A stretch of DNA of 64,000 nucleotides from positions 30,695,001-30,759,000 of the forward strand of contig OX419755.1 of NCBI GenBank assembly GCA_948567375.1, written 5' to 3'. The notes beneath the pieces were generated by a model. That model was not told the DNA's origin and searched no databases. It saw only the letters and a program-made list of their open reading frames with translations. This stretch comes from Lunularia cruciata. Its lineage: Eukaryota; Streptophyta; Marchantiopsida; Lunulariales; Lunulariaceae. A program made the position numbers and the translations under genes. Shown piece after piece: positions 51,751 through 62,570 of the stretch. How positions within the stretch are numbered: the first letter of the stretch is position 1; each line of letters begins with the position of its first letter.

Positions 51751-52460
51751 TCTTTGTCTGCAATTCGACTTTTAGTGCTTACTTCGTCTCTTAAATACTA
51801 CTAACTATAGAAAAACAAAAAATGTGGGTACCACACTTGTTCTCACATTGGTCTCTGGTCTCTTGATGGTACAAAGGCTCCACTCCAAGCCTATTGTTTG
51901 CATGTTGCTACAATGCCTCCTCTAAACTCTAGAATGGAATATCCAAGGTAGATAGAATGATCCCACTCATACTCAAAATCCAAGTGATCTCCTTTGGTAC
52001 TAGAGTATCCTCTATATGGGCATTCCACTCCAATAAGTCACCAAGCCAAGTAACAAAAACACTAAAAACTAAAATTGAGGCAATGGTCCCTAACTGTAGT
52101 GAGCAAAGACTATCATTACTAAAGCATACTAGTAGGTAACATACTTGTCCCTCACTTAACTGCCCACATAGTCTATAGGAGACTATTTCCTCCCAATAAT
52201 CAATACTAAAACCCATGGGGTATAATATTGCTCCACCTACTAGCACATTATATGACTCTATTATTGTTCCAATAGATTTAGTTCTCACCACAGAGCTATC
52301 AATCAAATGACCAGGCTGAATCTAGATGACAAGCTCTCCACATATGATGTACTATGTAGAACCACTCCCTAGAGTTGTTTGGATATGAAATGGACACCTT
52401 TCCTCATCGGTCTTTTGAATCCCTAGACCAATAATTGTAGCCTTCTCCACATAAGATGCT

Positions 52461-52499
52461 ATATCACAATACCACATACATGCACAAATGGGTATTACA
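52461..52499 (-). repeat. 39-bp family A LTR start embedded in B-III
   Basis: The reverse complement reads TGTAATACCCATTTGTGCAT and continues for 19 more bases. It matches the first 39 bases of the family A LTR with few changes. It lies between protease and zinc-knuckle sequence of B-III and is probably the scar of a deleted A insertion. Confidence 0.75.
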
Positions 52500-52528
52500 G
52501 ACCTTTACCTTCATTTTTAGGTCAATAG

Positions 52529-52643
52529 TAGCCAATAAGTGGTGGTATTGCTTGTTAGACTTGTGGTAGACCTCACCACAAGAGAGATTACACTTATGTG
52601 CTACCACAAGTACAACAAGCAACACCAAGCACTTATTGCTGGG
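52529..52643. repeat. Imperfect inverted repeat of the family B zinc knuckle
   Basis: Arm 1 (52529-52567, + sense knuckle) and arm 2 (52599-52643, - sense knuckle) are versions of the same C-W-T-C-G-G coding segment in opposite directions, about 30 bases apart. They could form a hairpin and mark a foldback rearrangement. Confidence 0.65.
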
Positions 52644-53923
52644 TTTTAAGTGTTGAAAAAATCCCTTCTATGCCATGAAGAGTGTGAACAAAGTTGGGTT
52701 CCGCATTTGCTACAAATCACACCAACTATTGAACTCTTGGATGAAGTCATCCAACTTAATGGTACCCACTATACTAGAGTAGTGCTTGGAGCCTTTAGAG
52801 ACCCCATAAATGTCATCCATGTCCCACAAGAATGGTGCAAACATACCAAGTGCACTCTCAACTGAGTCAGCCTTTGTATCAAACTCCAACTTAGAGTCAA
52901 TCTCTTCATTGCCTAAGACTTGAGATATAGGCTAATACCGAGTGCCACTTTAGATAAACCTATTGCATATTGCCATGATATCTCCTTGGTGATCCTCAAA
53001 GAACTTCATCATGACAAAGTTACTCAAACTATAATTGGAATCACCATCAATTGCCACCAACAACTGAACACCACCCACTAATGTAGCTCTAATTACAACA
53101 ACTACACTAAAAGAAAGGATGACTTGTAACTTGTCATCACAACACACATTCTCACGGTATGCATGTCATCACTTCATGCCTCATTGAAGATAAACATAGG
53201 TAGTTTGATTGGTCATTGCTCCAACCTCACTACCAAGAGTATACCAAAGCACCAATGCTTTAAGTCAACGCACCTCACACAAACATGGTGCACAAACAAG
53301 AAGTAGAGAATAGAGGGGGTCCATAAATCACAAGAAGGCTAAACAAAACCTTCCATCTCATAAATTAACAATGGATTGACTTTATCACCATTTAGTATTT
53401 GACATAATCAGAGTATATATCTACTCCCTAAGCTATGAGGATCACCAACAATGGGATCAAACTTCCTTTGGCCAAAATTTGATGTAAAATCTAACATAAA
53501 TTTGACATAATTAGTTGATTGCAAAATTCTCCTCTAAATCTCCACTCAAGCCAAATTGGAAGGATGGGAATCTCTAAATCTCTAATTTGTGGAGATTGGT
53601 TCCCAACTCCAACTTCAATTTTGCATTTTGAGCTCCACTTGAAACAAAATTGGCTCTACTTTCACCTCCTAAGCTCAAATCAAACACTATTGCTTGAAAT
53701 TGACTCCATTCTCATCAAAATTTGGCATATACTTCTTGCATCCAATTTTCCCCTAACTCTCACTTCTTTGATGTGATCAATTCTTCATCAACTTGAATCA
53801 ACTCAAATTAGATCAGTACTTGATCATTCACTCAACAATTTTTCAACAACTAGACACTAATTACAATCAAGCCACACACACTCTAGCTAAGGACTCTAGG
53901 TGATGCTCACCGGCTTTTTGTCC

Positions 53924-54532
53924 TATGAGCCGGTCTATCTCTCACTCAAGATAAACCTCCGGTGGCTATTATGGTAGGGCACCATAGACTAAGAAGGCAA
54001 AGAACTCCAACTCCATCATACTCTTCCAAGGCTAACACTCCAAGACTCAACACATTGTTCACTAGAGAACTTAATGAGAGAGAGATAATTGCAATTGAAA
54101 GTATGATGAGTACCTCTTCACCTCCAGTTTATTACTTATGAAATAGTATTGCTCCAAAGTTACTAATCACTAGAGTAACTCAAGTTACTAGACTAAAAGT
54201 CAAATAAAGTCAAAAAGCTAAAGGAATATCTATACTCATGGGAATATTCTCCTAAGCATATGAGGCTTGTGGGTCCAAGAGTTCTCAACTCTTCCTTGAA
54301 ATTGAAACACCTAAGATTAATACCAAGTCAATACACTAGAATCCAAAATAATAGTGTTCATCTTTTCTACTTCCTCTAAAGTAAGATCCTCTCTATTTTA
54401 ACTATGACTAAATTTAGCTAATCATGACTAAGGTAGAACTATCCTTTATCTCTATATAATAATATCTCTCAAGTATTTGTAATACCAAGCTAAATAACAC
54501 AATATCACACACATGTATAAATGGGTGTTACA
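53924..54532 (-). repeat. Family A 3' LTR (A2), complete, 609 bp
   Basis: On the - strand this starts TGTAACACCCATTTATACAT at 54532 and ends CCGGCTCATA at 53924 (the A1 end reads CTTACA). It is the only full-length family A LTR here. It is preceded by TCCGGGAATAAA as polypurine tract. Confidence 0.9.
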
Positions 54533-54559
54533 TTTATTCCCGGATTAATTTTTCACTTT

Positions 54560-55802
54560 GTTCTCAAAGTGAAGGTCTCTCTACCTTCTATGATACATCT
54601 TCAACTTATCATGGTTAGTCCTATCAAAATGTCTTCCTCCCAACTCTTTAGATCATAGGTATAATTGCCCTAGACCTTCTACTCTATGAAAGGTCCAAAG
54701 TACTTAAGCAAAAACTTCTTTAGCATTCTCTTGAATTGAATGGAATCAAACAACATTACCAATCACCTTCTTTGAAAGGCCCTACCTTCTTCTTACCTTG
54801 CTTCTTGTCATAGCTCTCCTTTTGTTTTCTCTGGGATTGCCTCTCTCAAACCATAATAATGCTTTTGTCTCCTCCAATTCCATGAGTTGATTCTTCCTTG
54901 ACTTCTCTACATCACCTCCTTGTGCTTTCTTCAATCTCATATGAATTCTTTGGAAGCTATGAAGATCAAAGTGAATACCATATGCCAATTGAAATAGAGA
55001 ATATTTGGTGGAAGTCTTCATGGTTGTCTTATACTCCCACAAAATTGCTTGAATCCTCTTGTCTCATTAATGTTTAGCCCCTTTCATTTTTGCATCTTTG
55101 GCCAACATCATGCACACGGTCTGATTGGTTCTCTCTACCAATCCATTGAAATTTGGCTTATAGGATGTAGTTTCTCTATGTGTGATAGAGAAATGTTGCA
55201 GCATGGCCATAGTAAACTATCCTCCTTTATCAAAAACCAACCCCAAAGGGTACCCAAACCTAGTGATAATGTGTTCATAAAGAAATCTCCCAACTTCATC
55301 TTCATTCTTGTCCCTCAATGGTCTAACCTCAACCCAATTGGTAAGATAATTAGTAACTACCATAATGTACCAATTGTTCCTTGGGGTTCTATTGAGAGGA
55401 CCTAAAAAATCAATTCCTCCATTCTCAAAAGGTTCTAGCAATGGAATTGATCTAAGTGGTGGAGTGGAAGTAGAATTTCTAGAAAAAGCTTGACAAACAT
55501 GACAAGTTTTGCAATAATCAAGGTAATCCTTGAAAATCCCTCTCCAATGGTAACCTGCATCTAGAATCTTGAAAGCAGTAACCTTTATTGCAAAGTGTTT
55601 TCCACACACTAAACCTTCATGAAACTCCTTTATGAGAAAGATAGACTCTTCCTTACCCACTACTCTTTGAAGTAGACCATCTACTCCTTGGTGCAAAAAA
55701 ATCCTCCACCATTGTGTAAGGTCTAGATCTTTCTACAAGGGCCTTCCTCTCTTTAGCATGCATCTCTTTTGGAAAGTTACCTCTTATAACAAAGTCCATA
55801 AT
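54560..55802 (-). pseudogene. Family A integrase (A2), broken
   Basis: This shows the zinc domain C-K-T-C-H-V-C near 55510-55490 and the DDE core (G-G-I-D-F-L-G-P near 55420). V-F-D-K-G-G near 55225 has S-D-R changed to F-D-K. The E-R-T-N-Q context follows near 55120, in another frame. The C-terminal K-V-R-R part (55042-54782) and a GPY-like remnant are heavily shifted. It starts at the C8 insertion point and continues the RNase H/INT linker at 59499. Confidence 0.85.
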
Positions 55803-56172
55803 TGTGGTACCCACTTCTTCTTTTTTGGATAGTTTTAGGAAAATTTGAAGAAGAAGTACGCAGATAAAGCCTAAAGAGGGCTAAACCGGGAAGAAATAAG
55901 AAGAAGCGGGAGTTTGAAGTAAAACCGAGGTCCACCTTGGATCAAGAAGCCAAAGACAAAGACAAAGAAGAAGGTAAGACTTTGTATCGAGAGGCATGAT
56001 CTGTCCCAAAGAACCTATAACAAACTTCTTTGGAGTCGGGCCAATCAAGAAACTACGCGGGAAGAAAGTAATGACCTCAAAATCAAGAAGTTCTTGATAG
56101 TGACAAGAAACAACTTCACCGAATAGGAGACTGGAGAGGAAGAGCAACTGAAGAATGACCAATCAAGGCAGG

Positions 56173-56182
56173 ACTATAAAAT
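56173..56182 (+). promoter_or_regulatory. Putative TATA box in C8 LTR
   Basis: ACTATAAAAT, preceded by GACCAATCA near 56156, lies about 30 bases before the ATG at 56209. The arrangement is the same as in C5. Confidence 0.5.
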
Positions 56183-56208
56183 TACAAGTTGCACAAGGAA
56201 GTAGAAAA

Positions 56209-58705
56209 ATGTCCAGTTGCTACCCGATGCCTATTTAGAGTTGACCCAAAGGAATGCAAATTGTAAATCCATAGGAGGAGCAATGGGTTAGGATATTGGA
56301 AACAATCTTCCACAAGAAGAGGGTTTGAAAACACACAATGACCCCAAAGGTGAGTAAGCAGAGTGCGGTGAGGAGACTTGCAATTTGTTGTTTAGAAGTA
56401 ATAGCGCAGATCACGTTCTTGGCCTAGAATTTGAACTTCATTTTTCCAAGGTTTCATGGTAGAAATTGCAATGAGCAATGCAAGAAAGGACCAAAGCACA
56501 AGGGGGAGAGAGGAAATCCAGCTCAATGGATGGAGGCAGATTGGAGAGTAGTTTTGGGAAGAGAAGCAAGAAAGATAGGAGGTACCACCTTCTATCAAAA
56601 GTGTGATGCTTTAGAAGAAACTGCCAAAGTGAGGAATTTGTTCAATCACTCTCGCACTAAGAATGGGTATAAGGTGGATAATTATAGAGACCTTGAGCAG
56701 AGATGGATAGTAAGTGCAATGATGTCAATGTTCAAGCCATAGTGAACCACCTATGTTATTATGCAACAGGCGGTGTTCTTTCACCAAATGTTTGTGGGAG
56801 AAGCAGTAGATTGGACAAAATGTCTGCATCCGAGAGTGGGGTAGATGATTTTGGGGTGGAGAATGGATATGCCACCGCATTATTTTGTGCATTTTGCAAC
56901 ACAATTTTATTTTGGGTTGAACTTGCTGACCTTGGAAGAGAGAAATCAAATGTGCTTGCACTTTCATCCGGATTTGCAAAAGGAGGCAGATGTAGATGAG
57001 CAATATTACATAGAGAGAGTGCGAGATGGGGATGAATATTACAAGAAGAGTGGGAAGGAGAAAATTGTAGCAATTGCCCTTCCAAGAGCTAGAAAGAGAG
57101 CTAAGCCCAAGAGTCGTGTTGCAACAGTCCAACATCAGAAAATACCAAAGCTCAACCTAATGGCGGTGTTGGTGAAGATGAAGAAAGCCACGCAGGAATC
57201 AGAAGGAGAGTCGGAAGGAGAAACCGGATCAAAGGGAGAAGTGTCAAGAGAAGAAGAGGAGTTCACACTACAAAGTGGAGAATCAAGCAATGACAGTGAA
57301 GGTGAGGCAGAGGTCTAGCAAACACAAAGGCCAAGGCAAGAAAGCCAAGTCCCAAAGTCTCTACTCTTGATCGGGGCAGTGAGAGGAGGTCGTGGCACAA
57401 CCCCAGACTGCCAAGGGGAAGAATGTTATGACCATAGCTGAAGTGGGCCCCAGTAAAGTTACCACAGAAGAAGAGGAAAGCTTGGAGGAAGAAACCTTGA
57501 AAGTAGAAAGATTGTGACTTTGGTGCAAGGTGCAAGAGGTAGAATGGAAGGAACCCAAAGACCGAGCAGAAGGCGAGAGTTGCAAAGGAGTGGACTACCT
57601 ATCAAAGGTAGTGTGTCTGCTATTGATGTTTCTCCAACAGAAGAAGATGGAGATGGTAAGTGCCAATCCCAAGGTGCGGGATGAGTTGGCCATAGTGAAG
57701 ACTTGGAGTGCGGAAACCTTGTTGTTGTGAAGTAAGTTGACGAGGGTGGAGATGAAGGCCAAAGAACTTTGGGTTGAGGAGGTTCTTCGGAATAAGCACT
57801 TTGAGGCAATGAAAGAAGATCTAGTAAAGAGTCACAATGAGGCAAAGGAGATGACCGCGTTGGTTGCAATGTTGAAGGGGGAAATTGCAGATGCTCGAGT
57901 CGAGTTAATCCATTCAAAAGCAACTACATCGATAATGAAGCAAGAGTTGGAGAGTCTCAAGAAGAGAGCAGCAAAGAAAGATCAAGCCTGGCAGCGAGAG
58001 TTAGCAGAGCACGGTAGAGAAGAAGATCGGTTGCAAGGATTGGTTTGAGTAGCAAAAGAGCAAATCTCTATGAATCAAAGGGAGAAAGAAGCATTGAAGG
58101 CCAAATTTGAAGATGAGCTCCAAATGTATCATAGTGAGTTGGAGGAAGAAAGGAAGAAGGAAAAGCTTGCACTTGTAGCAGAATCCGATGAAGTAGAAGG
58201 ATTAGTCAATGAGATCAAGGTGATGCTAAGCATAGAAGTTGAAGGTAAACTCATGGAAGCAAGATTGCATGAGCTGAAGTTATTGGTGCAGGAGACATGC
58301 AAGAGAAAGGCAAAGGATACAGAGTTGAATAATTTATTAATTCATCTAGGAGAATGTGTAGATAGGAAGATGTTGGAGGTAAGAGATAATGTGTGTCTCA
58401 AATTAGATCTTGTTAGAGCGGAGTTAGATAACCTTTGTAGTGAAGTACAAGATGTATGAAGACCCAAAGTTGTAGAAGTAGGAGAATAGGTGTCTTTGGA
58501 GTTGTTCCTTGAAACTTTAGAGAAGATTGGGTCAGGGGATATCAAGTTAGCAAGATTACTTGAGATCTCAATTGTAGTTTGTAGTGAAGAGATTGTAGAA
58601 ATAGAAGAGTTAGGAGTAGGATTAGATAGACCCAAGGATGGTGAAATTATCAAAGGATCATTGGGATTGGGAACCAAAGTTGAGGTAGACATCAGATTGG
58701 AGTAG
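56209..58705 (+). pseudogene. LTR-internal ORF of family C (C8 copy)
   Basis: This frame runs from M-S-S-C-Y-P-M-P at 56209 to V-D-I-R-L-E at 58703, about 832 codons. It stays in one frame until about 57320, shifts once before 57530, then is in one frame to the end. Stops include one soon after the start (M-P-I then TAG), and others near 57316, 57728, 58046 and 58457. The N-terminal domain has G-N-P-A-Q-W-M-E-A-D-W-R-V and G-Y-K-V-D-N-Y-R-D. Q-F-Y-F-G-L-N-L-L and an acidic linker follow, then the coiled coil (M-K-Q-E-L-E-S-L-K-K) and a tail. It is a diverged third subtype with the same domain order. Confidence 0.78.
56845..57318 (+). CDS. Open middle segment of C8 LTR ORF
   Basis: This 157-codon stop-free segment has H-Y-F-V-H-F-A-T-Q-F-Y-F-G-L-N-L-L, then H-F-H-P-D-L-Q-K-E-A-D, a Lys/Arg-rich stretch and an E-G-E-S-E-G-E acidic run. 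It corresponds to C2 36814-37320 and C1 50790-50290. Confidence 0.65.
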   Translation: MILGWRMDMPPHYFVHFATQFYFGLNLLTLEERNQMCLHFHPDLQKEADVDEQYYIERVRDGDEYYKKSGKEKIVAIALPRARKRAKPKSRVATVQHQKIPKLNLMAVLVKMKKATQESEGESEGETGSKGEVSREEEEFTLQSGESSNDSEGEAEV

Positions 58706-59498
58706 TAACAATTTTGAGATTTGAAGAGGTAGGTATGAAGAGATGCATTGTCATTTTGAGTCTGTAGGTTAGAGAAGTTGTTGTAGAATAGTATAGTTGT
58801 TAGTTCTTGTCATTTGCTTCACTATCTAAAGGAGGTATTTGCAGTCTTATGTTGTTTAGTATTCATAATTTCTGAAGATAGATAAAGTGAAGTGCTGATT
58901 TCAATACTCATCACTTGAGCTTAATTCTGAGTGTCAACTTTTTGTGTGTTTATGAGTGGGTGGAGAATTTTGAAGTGCAAGTCAGTGTGCTTGTTGGATG
59001 TTGACTTTTGCAACCTTGATCTTCAGTCTGTGTGTTTGATCCTAAGTGAAGTGCAATCAAAGCAATGCCTTGATAGATCTGAGAGAATTTGTATTGTTGG
59101 TAGTATGTTGCATTTGTGAGTGCAGCGTGAAGTTGATGTAAAGAAATTTTGATTGAGGAAGTTGTGCCTTCAATGGAGGAGTGGAATACAATTTGGAGGT
59201 GAAGTCGTTTTGCAGTGAAGTGTCGTCTTTGGGAGAATCTAAATCATCACAATCAAGATTGTTTGGACAAAATTTGCTATGTTGTGATTATGGGTGTCTG
59301 AATTTGTGACAAGTTGTCAAGATTGTGAGCTAGTTACTCTCTTCTGTATGTAGTTGCTACCTAAGAGATTAAAGATGCAATCAAGAAGGACTACATTGTT
59401 ACTTTGCTTTGTGTTTGACCAATTCTGAATTGTATCTCTACAGGAACAAACTTTACTTACTTGATTACCGCAAAAGTGATATTTGTTGGGTTGTCATA

Positions 59499-60100
59499 AT
59501 AATCTCCTTGTAATCCATTGGAACCTCTTAAGTGACTGAGATTGTCATGAGCTCCTCATCTGAGCAGAAATCATCCACTGGCTCATCTCCATCATGATCA
59601 TAGGCCCTAGATGACAAATCAACATTTGCATGTTTCTTCCCTAGCCTATCCTCAATGGTGTAGTCATATTCAAACAAGAGTATCATCCTCCTTGCTAACC
59701 TCCCTTCCACATTAGGCTTGTTAAAGATGTACTTCAAATCCTTGTGATCCATAACAAAGGTGGTTTTCACCCCCAATCAAGTAATGTCTAAACTTCTTGA
59801 GACCAAAGATCATTGTTAACCCTTCTCTCTATGATAGAGAAGTTATTTTCCATTGAAACCATCTACCTACTAGCATAAGCTATTAAATGATCATGCCCAT
59901 CTTGGTCTAATTGACTAAGAGTGCATCCTATAGCTACATTAGAAGCATCAGTGTAGAAGATGAAAGACTTACTTCAATCAGGTTTAGCAAGAACTAGAGC
60001 TACAACAAGGGATTGTTTGAGCTCCTCAAAAGGTTTGAGAGCCTTGTTGTTCTCCAAATCACCATGTATTCTACACCCTTCTTCATGTAGATGGTCAATG
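59499..60100 (-). pseudogene. Family A RNase H and linker (A2), broken
   Basis: The linker and end of RNase H (T-F-V-M-D-H-K-D-L-K-Y-I-F, 59776-59528) are open. The remaining part (60100-59780) has the Y-T-D-A-S equivalent near 59960-59945 and several shifts. T-D-H has become M-D-H at the last catalytic region. Confidence 0.82.
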
Positions 60101-61240
60101 CATAAGCCTTGTTGGAAAATGAGAAGATGAACCTCCTATAGTATCCAACCATCCCCAAGAATTGGTGCAACTTTGTTAAGCTTGAAGGGAATGGAAGGTC
60201 TTAGATTTTCCTCACCTTCTTAGGATCAATTACCATTCCATCTTTGGAGATGATATGCCCTAAAAGTAGACCTTCTTCACAACCAAAAATGCACTTCTTT
60301 GGGTTGAATGACGTATTTGCTTCATCCAAATATTGCAAGATCTTGATCAAGTGCTCAAAGTGCTCCTCCTTGCTCCCATAGACACAAAAGTTATTAATGA
60401 AGTCTCTCACAAATTTTCAAATGACAGGTTCAAACACCTTGTTCACAAACCATTGGAATGTAGCTGGAGCATTGCAAAGCTCAAAAGGCATGACCTTGAA
60501 AGCATAACTCACCTTTATGTGTGATGAATGTAGTGAGTTGTTGATAATCTAGTGTAATCTTGATTTGGTTATACCTATTATAACCATCTCCAAAATTGTA
60601 CCTCTCATGACCTACAACCTCCTCCAAGATCCCATCAATGAATGGCAAAGGGTAATAGTCCTTCTTAGTAATAGCATTGAGCTTCTTGTAATCCACACAT
60701 AATCATAACTTGCCATTCTTTTTCTTCACAATCACAATTGGAGATACCCATTCTGAATTCTCCACCTCAAAGATAAATCCAGCCTCCTTGAGCTTATCAA
60801 TCTCCTCCTTGAGCTTATCAATCTCTTCCTTCACAACCAAAGATATTGGTGGACTTATGCGCCATTGCTTTTGGTAAACTGGTCTTGCATGTGACTCCAC
60901 CTCAATCTTGTGCTCCTCCAAGGTGACTTCCTTTAGATCCTTGTAACAAAAAGCAAACACATGGATGAACTTGCAGAAAATCTCTTCAAATCTTACCTTC
61001 TCCTCTTTGGTAACATTTGGACCATATTTGAGGGTAGATAACCTCCTCTCTATCTCCTCAAGTGTCAATGGTGATTTATTTGGGTCCTTCAAAACCTCTG
61101 GCTTAGGTGCAAATCCATAGCACACAAGGGATACACATCTAGATTCAAATTTATATTCCTCTAAGGGAGTCTCTTCTTCCATTGTTGTGTCCACACCCAA
61201 AGCTCCTTCTTCTAAATCTGATTTCCAATAATCAAAAGAT
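60101..61240 (-). pseudogene. Family A reverse transcriptase (A2) with FINNF catalytic site
   Basis: The acidic linker and RT fingers are open at 61200-60703. They end at a TGA where A3 has tryptophan (K-L-W-V-C-V-D), the same codon that is TGA in A1. The next piece (60696-60481) has Y-P-L-P-F-I-D-G and F-G-D-G-Y-N. The catalytic motif in 60410-60201 reads F-I-N-N-F-C-V-Y-G near 60400-60380, so both active-site aspartates are asparagine. A 21-bp tandem duplication encodes a repeated E-E-I-D-K-L-K near 60790-60832. Confidence 0.9.
60790..60832. repeat. 21-bp tandem duplication in A2 RT
   Basis: The unit GAGCTTATCAATCTCCTCCTT occurs twice in a row on the + strand (second copy slightly changed at its end). 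It adds seven residues relative to A1 and A3 without shifting the frame. Confidence 0.8.
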
Positions 61241-62570
61241 GGTGTATCTAAATGTTAAGTGTTGGTGGTGTCAGTGATAGGAATTGTAATTTTATTGTTT
61301 GATGGCCCAATCCTCAAGTACCATTTGTGCCATTGATCAGTTGTGCGTGTTGTTGTCAACCATGGCCTCCCAAGAAGCATGTTGTTGCAAGATTTGTTGT
61401 TGATGGTGTTGAAGTGGTTGTGCAAGTGATCATAGTAGGCATAGGAGTTTCTTTTCTAGGAGTAAATCCTTGAGAATTGTGTACATCCTCTACAAAACAA
61501 GCTCTCTTCTTCTCTTGTGCCAAAACATCCAAATTAAGATCTTTGGAGTTTGAGCACTCCTCCTTCTCATACTTGCTTTCAACCAATCTATGGATGTTAT
61601 CCCCTTACAGTTTTTTGGATAAGGAGCCACTTAGATTTCACTACCTCCCTCTTTCCCTCTATTTTCTCTCTCATAACTCCTTCCTCCATGGTAAGTAGAA
61701 TTTGGGCAATTCTTTTAGATATGGCCTCTTCCTCCACAACCAAAAAAATTCAATCATTGACATTGTTGGCTGGTTTTTCTCCTCTATAGCTAGGCTCTCT
61801 CCTTACATTTTGATCCATCTTTCTCTTCTCCAATAGTTGCACCACATTGATCTTGAGATTTGCACGTTGTTCTGTGATGGTTTGAAGTGTATCTTTTGGT
61901 GGAGGTGCAAGAACTAGATCAAATACTACTTGTGGTACAACCCTTGCCACCAAAGTATCAAAAGTTCTACCATACTTGCAGCTTTGAGGAGGATGCACAA
62001 CCTTCTTCACCACCAAATCACTCTCATCCCTTTCCAAACTCTCCTCCATACAAATTGCAATCTTGAAATTATCAACTTTGGAAGAAGGTTTCTCATATCT
62101 CACCTTACTTCTATCTATGGTCTCAACCCTCCCATAAAATTCTTAAAGAGCATGGCCCCTATGCCAATCATAGTAGTCTCCACATCATCCCCATCCTTCC
62201 TCAATATTATGCAAAATTTGGACTTTAACTTCTCCACTCTTTCTACATAAACTCTCACTTTCTCTCCATCTCCTTGTTTGAGGAAGGCAACCTCACTCAT
62301 CAATCTCTCATAACTCTCATCTAGATGAAAGTTCTCAATGAGTGCTAAAGTCGAACTTTCCCAACACTCTTCTTGTCCGTCTCTCCTCTCTCTCTTTTGA
62401 TATTCTGATTCATACCATGTAAGTGTTGTATCCTCAAAGAAATCTGGTAGTAATGAGACCCACTCATTCTTCCTCTTCTCATTGTTTCCTATGCAAGCTC
62501 TCTTGAAGTATCTCACAAAGGCTTCCACATTTTCTCCATCCTTGCCAAAGAAAACTAGAAGTTTCTCCAT
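61241..62570 (-). pseudogene. Family A gag and protease remnant (A2)
   Basis: Gag begins M-E-K-L-L-V-F-F-G-K-D-G at 62570 and is open to 62115 (includes W-Y-E-S-E-Y-Q-K-R). It continues in shifted frames at 62103-61750 and 61586-61356. The nucleocapsid knuckle near 61755-61725 is destroyed by a stop and a homopolymer shift. At about 61380 the Thr/Ser-rich gag tail joins directly to L-G-R-P-W of the protease end. About 520 bp present in A3 (12075-12590), including D-G-G-S, is therefore deleted. Confidence 0.87.

Larger units (their letters stand above)
38941..51835 (-). mobile_element. Family C element C1 with giant LTRs, nearly complete
   Basis: This - strand element has a 5' LTR at 51835-48134 (3702 bp), PBS at 48126-48109 and an internal region with gag, double CCHC, PR, RT, RNase H and INT. 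A polypurine tract follows at 42007-41992, then a 3' LTR from 41991 down to about 38941, where it is truncated. It is the only copy in the window that joins the ORF-bearing LTR to a gag-pol core. The internal region is only about 6.1 kb, so the LTRs make up more than half the element. Stops are relatively few in INT and RNase H, so it is younger than A1 or B-II. Confidence 0.93.
48134..51835 (-). repeat. 5' LTR of C1 (3702 bp)
   Basis: This is a complete LTR starting TGTGGTACCCACATTTTTTG at 51835 and ending GGGTTGTCACA at 48134, just before the PBS. It contains the LTR ORF (51750-48934) and about 0.8 kb of U5-side sequence. The U5-side part is shared with C5 and C8, although the ORF subtype differs. 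Confidence 0.93.
51836..53923 (-). mobile_element. Family B element B-III, LTR to protease, rearranged
   Basis: Reading down from 53923 this covers part of the LTR/leader (to about 53010), gag start M-E-F-F-E-D-H near 53010, gag to about 52648 with about 0.75 kb deleted, and a rearranged zinc-knuckle zone (52461-52643). The protease tail (52440-52080) and linker follow, cut at 51836 by C1. The D-S-G-A active site is missing. C1 inserted next to the linker preceding the methyltransferase. A2 inserted in the LTR at 53923/53924, since the LTR motif GGACAAAAAG is continuous with B-II 25183-25192 up to that point. Confidence 0.82.
55803..59498 (+). repeat. Family C solo LTR C8 (3696 bp), perfect TSD ATAAT
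   Basis: This starts TGTGGTACCCAC at 55803 and ends GGTTGTCATA at 59498 (CACA in other copies). ATAAT directly flanks both ends (55798-55802 and 59499-59503). Removing one ATAAT and the LTR restores the family A reading (GTCCATAATCTCCTTG). The LTR holds a full-length LTR ORF of a third subtype. No internal region is present, so it formed by LTR-LTR recombination. Confidence 0.95.

Noticed and set aside
53519-53776. 85-codon + frame
   Set aside because: It lies in the B-III LTR/leader and has no counterpart frame in B-I or B-II.
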